Positions 7,770-13,950 of a DNA stretch of 15,202 bases are shown piece by piece. The DNA is from Candidatus Caenarcanales bacterium (GTDB lineage Bacteria; Cyanobacteriota; Vampirovibrionia; Caenarcaniphilales; Caenarcanaceae), in assembly GCA_947489925.1 (NCBI GenBank), contig CANLFK010000032.1:1-15202 (forward strand). Direction: 5' to 3'. The notes beneath the pieces are model-generated. The model was not told where the DNA came from. It was given only the letters and a program-made list of their open reading frames with translations, and ran no database searches. Position 1 is the stretch's first letter. Every line of letters starts with the position of its first letter. Made by a program: the position numbers and the translations under genes.

Positions 7770-8216
7770 TTACTCAATTACCTCACCAGTTTTAACTGAT
7801 ATTCTCTGCGTTTTGCCTTCTTTGGTCTTTTGTTTTTTAATTCTAGTTCCAATAAACTTATCTGGATTTTTTGCATCTTTAACAGCCAAAGCTACTTTCC
7901 AAATCCAAATTGGAGCTTCTTTTTTAACAATTTCGCCTTCTTCTTTTGTTGGAGACTTAGTATGCTTAGTGATTATATTAATACCTTCTATTAATACTTT
8001 AGCTTCATTTGGTATAACTTTTTGTACTTTACCAACTTTGCCCTTATCATCACCGCTCAAAACAATGACAGTATCTCCCAATTTAATATCCCAAGAACGC
8101 CTAATATTAGTTCTGCCCTTTAACCAAACAGTATTAGAAACAATACGATCTTTCTTCTCGATTGGTCTTATTGGTGATTTTGAATAAGTTTTTTTCTTTT
8201 TAACTTGATTTGCCAT
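7770..8216 (-). CDS. rplX: 50S ribosomal protein uL24, extended form
   Basis: At 148 residues it is longer than typical bacterial L24 (about 100-115). The KOW core starts near residue 44: IKLGDTVIVLSGDDKGKVGK, then VQKVIPNEAKVLIEGINIIT. L24 starts 50S assembly at the 5' region of 23S rRNA and lies near the exit tunnel. About 43 basic, Lys-rich residues precede the core (MANQVKKKKTYSKSP onward), and a Lys-rich tail ending QRISVKTGEVIE follows. The start ATG is the first in frame. A GGAGG sequence lies 20 nt upstream inside the rplN end, too far for an ordinary Shine-Dalgarno. An internal start would shorten the extension, but I see no better ribosome site. Confidence 0.93.
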   Translation of the reverse strand: MANQVKKKKTYSKSPIRPIEKKDRIVSNTVWLKGRTNIRRSWDIKLGDTVIVLSGDDKGKVGKVQKVIPNEAKVLIEGINIITKHTKSPTKEEGEIVKKEAPIWIWKVALAVKDAKNPDKFIGTRIKKQKTKEGKTQRISVKTGEVIE

Positions 8217-8228
8217 AATATTTAATTT

Positions 8229-8606
8229 TTATATTACCTCCGGGGCCAAAGATAAAATCTTGGTAAAACCTACATCTCTCAAAGCTCTATCGACTGGACC
8301 AAAAACACGAGTGCCAATTGGTTCTTTTTTATCATTTATTAAAACAGCCGCATTGTCATCAAAGCAAGCACAAAAGCCATTTTTTCTTCTCTTGCGAAAT
8401 CTAGTTCTTACTATGACAGCTTTTACTACGCTACCTTTTTTGACCGAAGATTTGGGTTCAGCTGATTTAACAGCCGCCACAATAATATCTCCAACTTGTC
8501 CAACAGCATTACCTTTACTACTTCCAACTTTGAGAACTCTAATGCACTCAATTTTTTTAGCACCGCTATTGTCTGCTACTTCTAGCCAACTTTCTTGCTG
8601 AATCAT
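8229..8606 (-). CDS. rplN: 50S ribosomal protein uL14
   Basis: I start this gene at the ATG at 8606-8604 (125 residues), not at the upstream in-frame ATG at 8651. The protein then begins MIQQESWLEVADNSGAKKIE, the normal L14 N-terminus, and the ATG overlaps the rpsQ stop as TAATG with a strong GGAGG 10 nt upstream. Further family segments are GDIIVAAVKSAEP, VKKGSVVKAVIVRTR, DDNAAVLIND and PIGTRVFGPVDRALRD. L14 contacts 23S rRNA and takes part in inter-subunit bridging. Translation is probably coupled to rpsQ. Confidence 0.97.
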   Translation of the reverse strand: MIQQESWLEVADNSGAKKIECIRVLKVGSSKGNAVGQVGDIIVAAVKSAEPKSSVKKGSVVKAVIVRTRFRKRRKNGFCACFDDNAAVLINDKKEPIGTRVFGPVDRALRDVGFTKILSLAPEVI

Positions 8607-8902
8607 TAAACTGTAACCTCCACTTTTTTCCTGATAATTCTTTTCAAGCAAAAAGACTTTCTTTTGCTAATAGGACGAGTTTCTTCAATTTCTACTAAAT
8701 CGCCTTCATGACAAGCTTCTTCTTCATCATGAGCCATAAATTTGCGATGCTTTGTAACAATTTTTTTGTAAGTGCTGTCTTGTACTTGTCTTTCAACTAA
8801 CACAGAAATCGTCTTTTGCGATTTATTACTTACAACTATACCAACAAACTTTTTTTTGTTTTTGGCTTTTTCTTCCGCTTCTAACGGACTATTAGGCATC
8901 AT
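8606..8902 (-). CDS. rpsQ: 30S ribosomal protein uS17
   Basis: The 98-residue product has the S17 OB-fold signature: KKFVGIVVSNKSQKTISVLV, then KHRKFMAHDEEEACHEGDLV and the IEETRPISKRKSFCLKRIIR stretch. S17 is a primary 16S rRNA-binding protein of the 30S body. About 18 charged N-terminal residues precede the core, slightly more than usual. Two consecutive ATG codons open the frame and either could be used; no Shine-Dalgarno is visible at either. It overlaps rplN by one base at its stop. Confidence 0.96.
   Translation of the reverse strand: MMPNSPLEAEEKAKNKKKFVGIVVSNKSQKTISVLVERQVQDSTYKKIVTKHRKFMAHDEEEACHEGDLVEIEETRPISKRKSFCLKRIIRKKVEVTV
8617..8621 (-). promoter_or_regulatory. strong Shine-Dalgarno that fixes the rplN start
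   Basis: GGAGG on the minus strand, inside the last codons of rpsQ, lies 10 nt before the ATG at 8606. Comparable sites precede rplP (AGGAG at 9562-9566) and rplV (GGAGG at 10712-10716), so Shine-Dalgarno initiation operates in this organism. Confidence 0.8.
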
Positions 8903-8940
8903 AGTCTTTTTATTAATATGAGTTAAGTTAAGTTAATTTT

Positions 8941-9126
8941 TTAATTCAGAATGGTTTTTATTCTAGCATATTCTAGCTTAAACTTTCTTTTAAAACCAGC
9001 TATTTTTTCAAGCTGATCTTTGGGTAAAGTATAAAATTTGTCTAATTCAATTTTTAATTCAGCCAGTCTTTTAATTAATTCAGCTCGTGAAAGCTTCCTT
9101 AAATCAGTCATTTGAGTCATTGACAT
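8941..9126 (-). CDS. rpmC: 50S ribosomal protein uL29
   Basis: This is a 61-residue, wholly helical protein in the expected place between rplP and rpsQ. The LRKLSRAELIKRLAELKIEL hairpin and the C-terminal YARIKTILN helix match L29, a small tunnel-exit protein of the large subunit. Three Met codons (residues 1, 3 and 6) are available. A purine-rich GAGAGAAG lies about 9 nt before the first, which I therefore keep. The call rests partly on position because the family is short and variable. Confidence 0.92.
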   Translation of the reverse strand: MSMTQMTDLRKLSRAELIKRLAELKIELDKFYTLPKDQLEKIAGFKRKFKLEYARIKTILN

Positions 9127-9146
9127 TGTTTTTTCTTCTCTCTTTT

Positions 9147-9554
9147 TTATTCAGCTTGTACAATTTTAATGTGAATTGGTAATTTGTGTCCAGCGGTGGT
9201 TAAAGCAGTAATAGCTGCATCAATTGGCACTCCGCTCAATTCAAAAAGCATAGTTCCAGGCTTAACAACTGCTACCCAAAATTCTGGATTACCTTTACCG
9301 CCCCCTTGTCTGGTTTCAGCCGCCTTTTTGGTTACTGATTTGTCTGGGAAAACTCGACACCACATTTTTCCGCTTTTTTTCACTAATTTAGACAAGCATT
9401 TTCTAGCAGCTTCTATTTGCTGAGCAGTTACCCAACCAGGATCTATTGATTTAATGCCAATATTTCCGAAGTCTAATTTATTGCATCTTGTTGCTTTGCC
9501 CTTCATGCGGCCTCTCATTTGCTTTCTGAACTTAGTTCTTTTTGGCATTAACAT
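9147..9554 (-). CDS. rplP: 50S ribosomal protein uL16
   Basis: The 135-residue protein is close to the normal 136-140. It begins MLMPKRTKFRKQMRGRMKGK, the standard L16 N-terminus. It continues with WVTAQQIEAARKCLSK, KSGKMWCRVFPDKSVTKKAAE, GGGKGNPEFWVAVVKPG and MLFELSGVP. L16 lines the A-site region of the 50S and organizes the tRNA-binding surface. A good AGGAG lies 9 nt before the ATG. No anomaly is seen. Confidence 0.97.
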   Translation of the reverse strand: MLMPKRTKFRKQMRGRMKGKATRCNKLDFGNIGIKSIDPGWVTAQQIEAARKCLSKLVKKSGKMWCRVFPDKSVTKKAAETRQGGGKGNPEFWVAVVKPGTMLFELSGVPIDAAITALTTAGHKLPIHIKIVQAE

Positions 9555-9582
9555 AAAATTTCTCCTTTTTTATCTTTAACTT

Positions 9583-10341
9583 TTAAGTTGCAGCAACAAC
9601 TGGGGCATTATTATTTTGATTCGCACCAGCTTGACCTAATTGTTTTGAATTATTGCCTTTAGTATTTGTGTTTTTATTTGCATTAGGCAATTGCTGATTA
9701 ACAATTACTTTAACACCAATAATTCCATATGTCGTTTCTGCTTCAGCAAAACCATTTTCAACATTTGCCCACCAAGTATGAAGAGGAACTTTTCCTTCTA
9801 AATACCATTCTGTTCTAGCAATTTCAGCACCACCTAAGCGACCCGAAATAATAACTTTAATACCTAAAACATTAGGACTAGACATTGCCTTTGTAATAGC
9901 ACCTTTAGCCGCTCTACGAAAAACAATTCTTCTTTCTAAATCATGTGCAATTTTTTCAGCAATAATTTGGGCATCTGTACCGCTAGCTTCCGAAATATTA
10001 ACCTTAATATCTTCACCAGTTAAGGCAGTTAATTGTGTTTTTAATTCATCAACTCGCTGATTATCTTTACCTAAAATATTAGCTGGTCTGATCGAATGCA
10101 AATTGACTTCAACTTTTTTATCTTTGCGCTTAATTTTAACCTTACTAATTCCAGCTTTTTTGCCAAATTTTTTAATAATAGCTTGTCTAATTTGCCAGTC
10201 TTTTTTTAAAGTCTCAGGAAATTCATTGAATTCAGAAAACCAGCTAGAAAAATAATCCGCTGCTGGTCTAGCTTCTAAATCTTTTTCCCTTTTAACCCAA
10301 ACACCCAATCTATTGGCTCTCGCCGGCATTTTATGTCCCAT
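9583..10341 (-). CDS. rpsC: 30S ribosomal protein uS3
   Basis: The 252-residue product opens MGHKMPARANRLGVWVKREK, the counterpart of the usual MGQK...RLG start. A type-II KH domain follows (VNLHSIRPANILGKDNQRVD), then the S3 C-terminal domain (SGTDAQIIAEKIAHDLERRI, FRRAAKGAITKAM, GIKVIISGRLGGAEIARTEW, PLHTWWANVENGFAEAETTY). S3 sits at the mRNA entrance of the 30S and contributes to helicase activity. The KH loop reads GKDNQ rather than the more common GKKGE. The last 35-40 residues form an Asn/Gln/Lys-rich, probably disordered tail. The start overlaps the rplV end by 11 nt, implying translational coupling. Confidence 0.97.
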   Translation of the reverse strand: MGHKMPARANRLGVWVKREKDLEARPAADYFSSWFSEFNEFPETLKKDWQIRQAIIKKFGKKAGISKVKIKRKDKKVEVNLHSIRPANILGKDNQRVDELKTQLTALTGEDIKVNISEASGTDAQIIAEKIAHDLERRIVFRRAAKGAITKAMSSPNVLGIKVIISGRLGGAEIARTEWYLEGKVPLHTWWANVENGFAEAETTYGIIGVKVIVNQQLPNANKNTNTKGNNSKQLGQAGANQNNNAPVVAAT

Positions 10342-10702
10342 ATTTTACTCCCAATTCTACAAATATTTTACTATAACGCTTTCTAATCGGACGCCCCTTG
10401 CCTTTCGGCCCAGCTTTCATTCTTCTTAATTCCATATCCTTAACTGCCCAGATCTCTCTAATCCATAAATTAGCTAAATCTGTATCAGGAAATTTACTGA
10501 CAGCATTTGAAGCAGCTGATTTTAATAATTTAGCCAAAGAACGACTACTCGCATAAGGACAAAACATTAAATAAGTCATTGCATCTTTCAGGCTTTTGTC
10601 TCTGATTTCATTTAAAGGTCTTTGCATTTTTTCAACAGAGCCTTTAATCATAACATTGGCCGCTGCCAGAAAATCAATTAAAGGTTTATTTTTATTTGCC
10701 AT
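10331..10702 (-). CDS. rplV: 50S ribosomal protein uL22
   Basis: At 123 residues it is a little longer than typical L22 (about 110). The most diagnostic parts are ASSRSLAKLLKSAASNAV followed by the beta-hairpin and tail DMELRRMKAGPKGKGRPIRK and RYSKIFVELGV. The N-terminal region is divergent but keeps the helix order. L22 binds 23S rRNA and its hairpin lines the exit tunnel. A GGAGG 9 nt upstream, inside the rpsS 3' end, supports the ATG at 10702. Order and spacing in the operon confirm the call. Confidence 0.94.
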   Translation of the reverse strand: MANKNKPLIDFLAAANVMIKGSVEKMQRPLNEIRDKSLKDAMTYLMFCPYASSRSLAKLLKSAASNAVSKFPDTDLANLWIREIWAVKDMELRRMKAGPKGKGRPIRKRYSKIFVELGVKYGT

Positions 10703-10704
10703 AA

Positions 10705-10983
10705 TTATTTGCCTCCCTTAGTAGTGGTTGCTTTATGCCCTCTAAACTTACGAGTTGGAGCAAATTCACCTAATTTATGACCTACCATTGTTTCGGTAAT
10801 ATAAACTGGCACAAATTGTCTACCATCATGTACTGCTACATTTAAACCAATCATCAAAGGCAAAATGACTGATGCTCTTGACCAAGTTTTTATTAATTTC
10901 TTGTCTTTATTTTCAACTGCTTTTTCAACCTTTTCCAGCAAATTAGGGTCTATATAAGGACCTTTTTTTAATGATCTAGCCAT
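10705..10983 (-). CDS. rpsS: 30S ribosomal protein uS19
   Basis: The 92-residue protein has the usual length. It begins MARSLKKGPYIDPNLLEKVE and continues with IKTWSRASVILPLMIGLNVA, HDGRQFVPVYITETMVGHKL and GEFAPTRKFRGH, an almost textbook S19. S19 is in the 30S head near the A-site finger. An AGGAT lies about 8 nt before the ATG. Only 2 nt separate its stop from rplV. Confidence 0.98.
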   Translation of the reverse strand: MARSLKKGPYIDPNLLEKVEKAVENKDKKLIKTWSRASVILPLMIGLNVAVHDGRQFVPVYITETMVGHKLGEFAPTRKFRGHKATTTKGGK

Positions 10984-10991
10984 TTTTTATC

Positions 10992-11852
10992 CTATTTTTT
11001 CCTTCTGTTAATTATATACTTATTGCTATTTTTCCGCTTTTGTCTAGTTTTTAAGCCATGTTTTTTACCAAAAGCAGTATAAGGACCAGCCGCTCCAACG
11101 GGGCAACGACCTTCTCCTCCACCATGTTTGTGATCGACTGGATTCATGGAAGCTCCTCTATTATGAGGTTTACGCCCTAACCATCTTGTACGACCAGCTT
11201 TCCCAGAGCTTTGATTAGCAAATTCTGGATTACTTAACTGACCCAAAGTTGCATAACAACGATCTAAAACCCATCTCATTTCACCAGAAGGAAGCCTTAA
11301 ACCAGCCAAACCCTTTTCTTTAGCAATAAGCTGAGCTGATTGACCAGCAGCTCTTACCATTTGTCCGCCTTTACCCGGAGTCATTTCAATATTATGAATA
11401 GTAGAACCTAAAGGAATATTAATTAGCGGCAAAGCATTTCCCTCTTTGATGGGAGCTTGAGAACCACTTATGACAAATGCACCAACTTTAATATTATTAG
11501 GAGCTAAAATATAGCGTTTTTCACCGTCCAGATACACAACTAAAGCGATCCAGCAATTACGATTTGGATCATATTCAAGCGAATCAATCCTTCCAGTAAT
11601 ACCTTGTTTATCACTTCTCAAAAAGTCTATTTGACGATAAACTTTTTTGTGTCCACCACCTCTAAAACGGCTAGTAATGCGGCCTTGATTATTACGACCA
11701 ACATTCTTTTTAATAGTTTTTCTTAAAGAGCGAGTTTCACGCTTTTTATCTTTTAATTTACGAGCAGGTCCTTCTGTCTTCAGCTCAGCAAAGTCTGGAA
11801 CTAATTTAGTTCTGACACCAGCGGAAGTAGGTTTATATTGTTTGAGTGCCAT
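10992..11852 (-). CDS. rplB: 50S ribosomal protein uL2
   Basis: This 286-residue protein is a full-length L2 and the first gene of the block. Characteristic stretches are MALKQYKPTSAGVR, GRITSRFRGGGHKKVYRQID, KVGAFVISG, IPLGSTIHNIEM, GKGGQMVRAAGQSAQLIA, LPSGEMRWV and the C-terminal NPVDHKHGGGEGRCP, which contains the His important for peptidyl-transferase-centre structure. The rplW gene that normally precedes it is absent. Instead there is a 69-bp divergent intergenic with a good promoter, so the block is an independently started operon. Ribosome site: only a weak TTGAAGAA before the ATG. Confidence 0.98.
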   Translation of the reverse strand: MALKQYKPTSAGVRTKLVPDFAELKTEGPARKLKDKKRETRSLRKTIKKNVGRNNQGRITSRFRGGGHKKVYRQIDFLRSDKQGITGRIDSLEYDPNRNCWIALVVYLDGEKRYILAPNNIKVGAFVISGSQAPIKEGNALPLINIPLGSTIHNIEMTPGKGGQMVRAAGQSAQLIAKEKGLAGLRLPSGEMRWVLDRCYATLGQLSNPEFANQSSGKAGRTRWLGRKPHNRGASMNPVDHKHGGGEGRCPVGAAGPYTAFGKKHGLKTRQKRKNSNKYIINRRKK

Positions 11853-11880
11853 TTCTTCAACTTTTTATAAAAATTAATGC

Positions 11881-11907
11881 TTGTCTAATCTAACATAGTT
11901 ATACAAT
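11881..11907 (+). promoter_or_regulatory. possible overlapping divergent promoter for the Cys-rich small gene
   Basis: TTGTCT at 11881-11886 and TACAAT at 11902-11907 are separated by 15 bp on the plus strand. The start would fall about 8 nt before the ATG at 11922. It overlaps the ribosomal promoter on the other strand, so the two would compete for polymerase. The spacer is shorter than ideal. Confidence 0.3.
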
Positions 11908-11916
11908 TAAAGTCAA
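11887..11916 (-). promoter_or_regulatory. promoter of the rplB-rplE operon
   Basis: On the minus strand TTGACT (11916-11911), an 18-bp spacer, then TAGATT (11892-11887) preceded by TG with one base between, an extended -10. The predicted start is near 11880, giving a leader of about 28 nt before rplB. No attenuator or protein-binding leader fits in so short a space, so the block probably lacks a classical S10-type leader. Confidence 0.65.
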
Positions 11917-11921
11917 AACTA

Positions 11922-12197
11922 ATGAAATCAATATTATCTTATTGCCCAAAATGTTCTTCTCCAATTTGTCAAAGGCTTTTTACCTTAAACTTGTCTTTGG
12001 GTGAAGAGGATAATCATTTATGTTTTAATTGTTTGGCTAAATTGTATGACAAAAACAAGTTGGATTTTTTTGAAGAGACTTTTCATTATATCCAAAGTAG
12101 AGAATGTTTTTTTAAAGCTTGGCATAAATTAAAATCCGAAAATGAATGCCCAAATCAACTTAATTGCATCTTTGAAAGATGTTTTGTTAAAACATAA
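11922..12197 (+). CDS. small Cys-rich, probably zinc-binding protein of unknown function
   Basis: I do not recognise a named family. The 91-residue product has nine Cys. Two CxxC pairs (C8/C11 and C34/C37) form a plausible zinc ribbon (SYCPKCSSPICQ and HLCFNCLAKLY). C16, C62, C76, C82 and C87 are further candidates, the last three in a compact NECPNQLNCIFERCF tail. The middle (DFFEETFHYIQSRECFFKAW) is predicted helical. No signal peptide or membrane helix is seen. It is divergent from the ribosomal operon, with possibly overlapping promoters, and 301 bp upstream of rpoD in the same direction. No Shine-Dalgarno is visible and the AUG may be close to the transcript 5' end. The coding call rests on the conserved-looking Cys spacing and the fit in the intergenic space. 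Confidence 0.75.
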   Translation: MKSILSYCPKCSSPICQRLFTLNLSLGEEDNHLCFNCLAKLYDKNKLDFFEETFHYIQSRECFFKAWHKLKSENECPNQLNCIFERCFVKT

Positions 12198-12498
12198 ACT
12201 TAAGCCACAAATACAAATTTAAAAATTCTCCACTTAAATAATTTGAGTTAAAATAAATTTAAAAGTGATTTTTATTGTAAAAGCCTTAAGTTTATTTAAT
12301 TTTTGATTCAAATCTTTGACTTTTGAGATTTCTCTACTGTAAGATTTAGACTTTACAATTTCTGTATAGTTTAATTCTTTTTCCTTAACCAAGAGACAAT
12401 TATAGTTAGTCAATATGGTTAAAGATATATAAAGCTTTATTTAACTTATTAAGGCCTTTCATAATAACCTCATTTTAGCAACTGGAGAATAAATCCCA
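12198..12498. other. 301-bp AT-rich intergenic region upstream of rpoD
   Basis: No open frame or RNA gene is supported. An 11-bp perfect inverted repeat (ATAAACTTAAG at 12194-12204 and CTTAAGTTTAT at 12285-12295) begins in the preceding stop codon, but its arms are 80 bp apart and its role is unclear. One promoter-like pair is listed separately. A GGAG lies about 13 nt before the rpoD ATG, too far to be an ideal ribosome site. Confidence 0.5.
12316..12345 (+). promoter_or_regulatory. candidate rpoD promoter
   Basis: TTGACT (12316-12321), 18-bp spacer, TAAGAT (12340-12345). The expected start near 12352 gives a leader of roughly 147 nt before rpoD. The 5' leader shows no obvious riboswitch or terminator. 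Other AT-rich matches exist in this gap, so assignment is uncertain. Confidence 0.45.
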
Positions 12499-13470
12499 AT
12501 GGTCAAGATATTAGATGATACTTCATTATTAATTGATGAACAATTAGACTCTCTCTTTATGGAGGATGAGCTAAAGCAAGAAGAAAAAATCACAGAAGAA
12601 GCCTTAGTTGAAGACATTGAAGTTTTAGAAGAGTCTCCTCTAACAGAAGATTCAGTTAAGCTTTATTTACGAGAAATTGGGAGAGTATCATTATTAGATG
12701 CTCAACAAGAAATAGAATTAGCTCGCCGCATTAAAGAAGGTGAAGATAATGCTAAAAGATTATTAGTTAGACATAATTTAAGATTAGTTGTTAGTATTGC
12801 CAAAAAGTACATCAATCGTGGTTTACCTTTCCTAGACTTAATTCAGGAAGGAAATTTAGGTTTAATAAGAGCGGCCGAAAAATTTGACCATACTCGAGGA
12901 TTTAAGTTCTCAACATATGCTACTTGGTGGATTAGACAAGGTATTACTCGTGCATTATCCGATAAATCCAGAACAGTAAGAATACCAGTACATATGGTTG
13001 AAACAATACAGCGGGTAAAAAATGTTGCCAGACAAGCCGCTATGGAATTAGGACGAAGACCAACCGTTCAAGAATTAGCTTCAATACTTCAAATCAGCAC
13101 AGATAAATTAAGTGAAGTTATGGCCGCCATGAGAACGCCAGTTTCATTACATTCACCAATTGGCAGTGAAGATGAAGGCACACTTGAAGAATTCATTTCA
13201 GATACTCATAGAGCTAGTCCAGATCAAGAAGCTACAGACAGACTTTTAAGGAAAGATTTACTTATTTTTCTTGATCAGACTTTGACGCCCAAAGAAAAAG
13301 CAGTTGTTGTTTTGCGTTATGGACTTGATGAAACAGGTGAACCAAGAACTTTAGAAGAAGTTGGCGAAATTTTAGATATAACCCGTGAGCGAGTACGCCA
13401 ATTGGAAGCCAGAGCTTTAAAAAAATTAAGAGAAACTCGCCATCCAGAAATGTATGATTATTTGGGTTAA
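12499..13470 (+). CDS. rpoD: primary sigma factor RpoD/SigA, short form
   Basis: The 323-residue protein has a 48-residue acidic N-terminus, then region 1.2 (TEDSVKLYLREIGRVSLL, about 49-66), region 2 (RHNLRLVVSIAKKYINRG, LIQEGNLGLIRAAEKFD), the 2.3-2.4 DNA-melting and -10 recognition helix (FSTYATWWIRQGITRALSD), region 3 (RIPVHMVETIQR, ELGRRPTVQELA) and region 4 with the -35 helix-turn-helix (RTLEEVGEILDITRERVRQL). It directs RNA polymerase to housekeeping promoters; the TTGACT/TAGATT-like sites in this window agree with that. It lacks region 1.1 and the long non-conserved insert, unlike the roughly 610-residue E. coli protein. A group-2 sigma is an alternative, but region 2.4/4.2 identity to primary sigma factors is strong. 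Confidence 0.95.
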   Translation: MVKILDDTSLLIDEQLDSLFMEDELKQEEKITEEALVEDIEVLEESPLTEDSVKLYLREIGRVSLLDAQQEIELARRIKEGEDNAKRLLVRHNLRLVVSIAKKYINRGLPFLDLIQEGNLGLIRAAEKFDHTRGFKFSTYATWWIRQGITRALSDKSRTVRIPVHMVETIQRVKNVARQAAMELGRRPTVQELASILQISTDKLSEVMAAMRTPVSLHSPIGSEDEGTLEEFISDTHRASPDQEATDRLLRKDLLIFLDQTLTPKEKAVVVLRYGLDETGEPRTLEEVGEILDITRERVRQLEARALKKLRETRHPEMYDYLG

Positions 13471-13546
13471 ATATTACAAATAAAAGCTTGAAAACCTTCA
13501 GATTTTAATTTATGATACAAACTACATTAGTTAATATATATTTAAT

Positions 13547-13876
13547 ATGTTTAACCCTTATAATTTAGATGGAATTAATCAATATGTTTTTAGCCAAGGC
13601 TCTATAGATTTTCCTGCTAGTATTAATAATCCTAAAATAATTAAGCTCGATTCACTAAGTCAGTTTAGCCAACAATGTCCATTTACTAATTTAATAGATC
13701 AATTAATCAAATTAAAAATAGAATCAAATGTCATTGACTGTTTTGCTAAGCAATGAATAAAAGATGACTTAGAAGTTTTAAAAGCTTACCCTAAATTAGA
13801 ACTTGAAGACATCAAACAAGCTTTAAATTATGCCGCTTGGCTTTAATCTGATGAAATTTTTCCTATCGCTGCTTAA
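13547..13876 (+). pseudogene. decayed DUF433-type (VapB45-like) antitoxin gene
   Basis: The frame from the ATG at 13547 stops at TGA (13754-13756) after 69 codons. It then continues in the same frame as IKDDLEVLKAYPKLELEDIK and QALNYAAWL to a TAA at 13844-13846, then as SDEIFPIAA to TAA at 13874-13876. The combined 110-codon frame carries a clear DUF433 C-terminal signature: a helix like VIDCFAK, then the A-Y-P-x-L-x-x-E-D-I-x-x-A-L-x-Y-A-A motif and a terminal DEIFPIAA. In the family pattern, the TGA falls where a Trp-like position is common (AKGW-type), so a single TGG-to-TGA change would explain it. The middle also seems to have lost the usual G-T-R-I-P segment. DUF433 proteins usually pair with a PIN-like (DUF5615) toxin; none follows. 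Confidence 0.6.
13716..13754 (+). repeat. 39-bp inverted repeat, copy B (inside the DUF433 pseudogene)
   Basis: This stretch is the plus-strand partner of copy A at 7153-7191, with 38 of 39 identities over a 29-bp exact core plus a 9-bp exact block. It ends exactly at the T of the in-frame TGA stop (13754). It codes for the end of the KIESNVIDCFAKQ part of the pseudogene. Confidence 0.85.
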
Positions 13877-13916
13877 AATAAGGAAAACTAAATATTGAAA
13901 TTATAGTTGAGTCTAT

Positions 13917-13944
13917 TTGAAAACTAGTTGATTTGTGGTATATT
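13917..13944 (+). promoter_or_regulatory. extended -10 promoter giving a leaderless transcript
   Basis: TTGAAA (13917-13922), 16-bp spacer, TATATT (13939-13944), with TG at 13936-13937 making an extended -10. The expected start, 7 nt downstream, coincides with the ATG at 13951. This is the clearest promoter in the window for a plus-strand gene, and it decides the start of the gene that follows. Confidence 0.7.
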
Positions 13945-13950
13945 TATGGT

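Noticed and set aside
8607..8651. Longer rplN beginning at the ATG at 8651
   Set aside because: It would add 15 residues not found in L14 and overlap rpsQ by 46 bp; the ATG at 8606 has a strong GGAGG and the canonical N-terminus.
7738..9423. Several plus-strand frames of 79-149 codons across the ribosomal block
   Set aside because: They are mirror frames of rplX, rplN and rplP, with no recognisable protein features.
12194..12295. 11-bp inverted repeat ATAAACTTAAG/CTTAAGTTTAT as a terminator or operator
   Set aside because: The arms are 80 bp apart, wholly AT-dominated and without a following T-run; chance is plausible in this composition.
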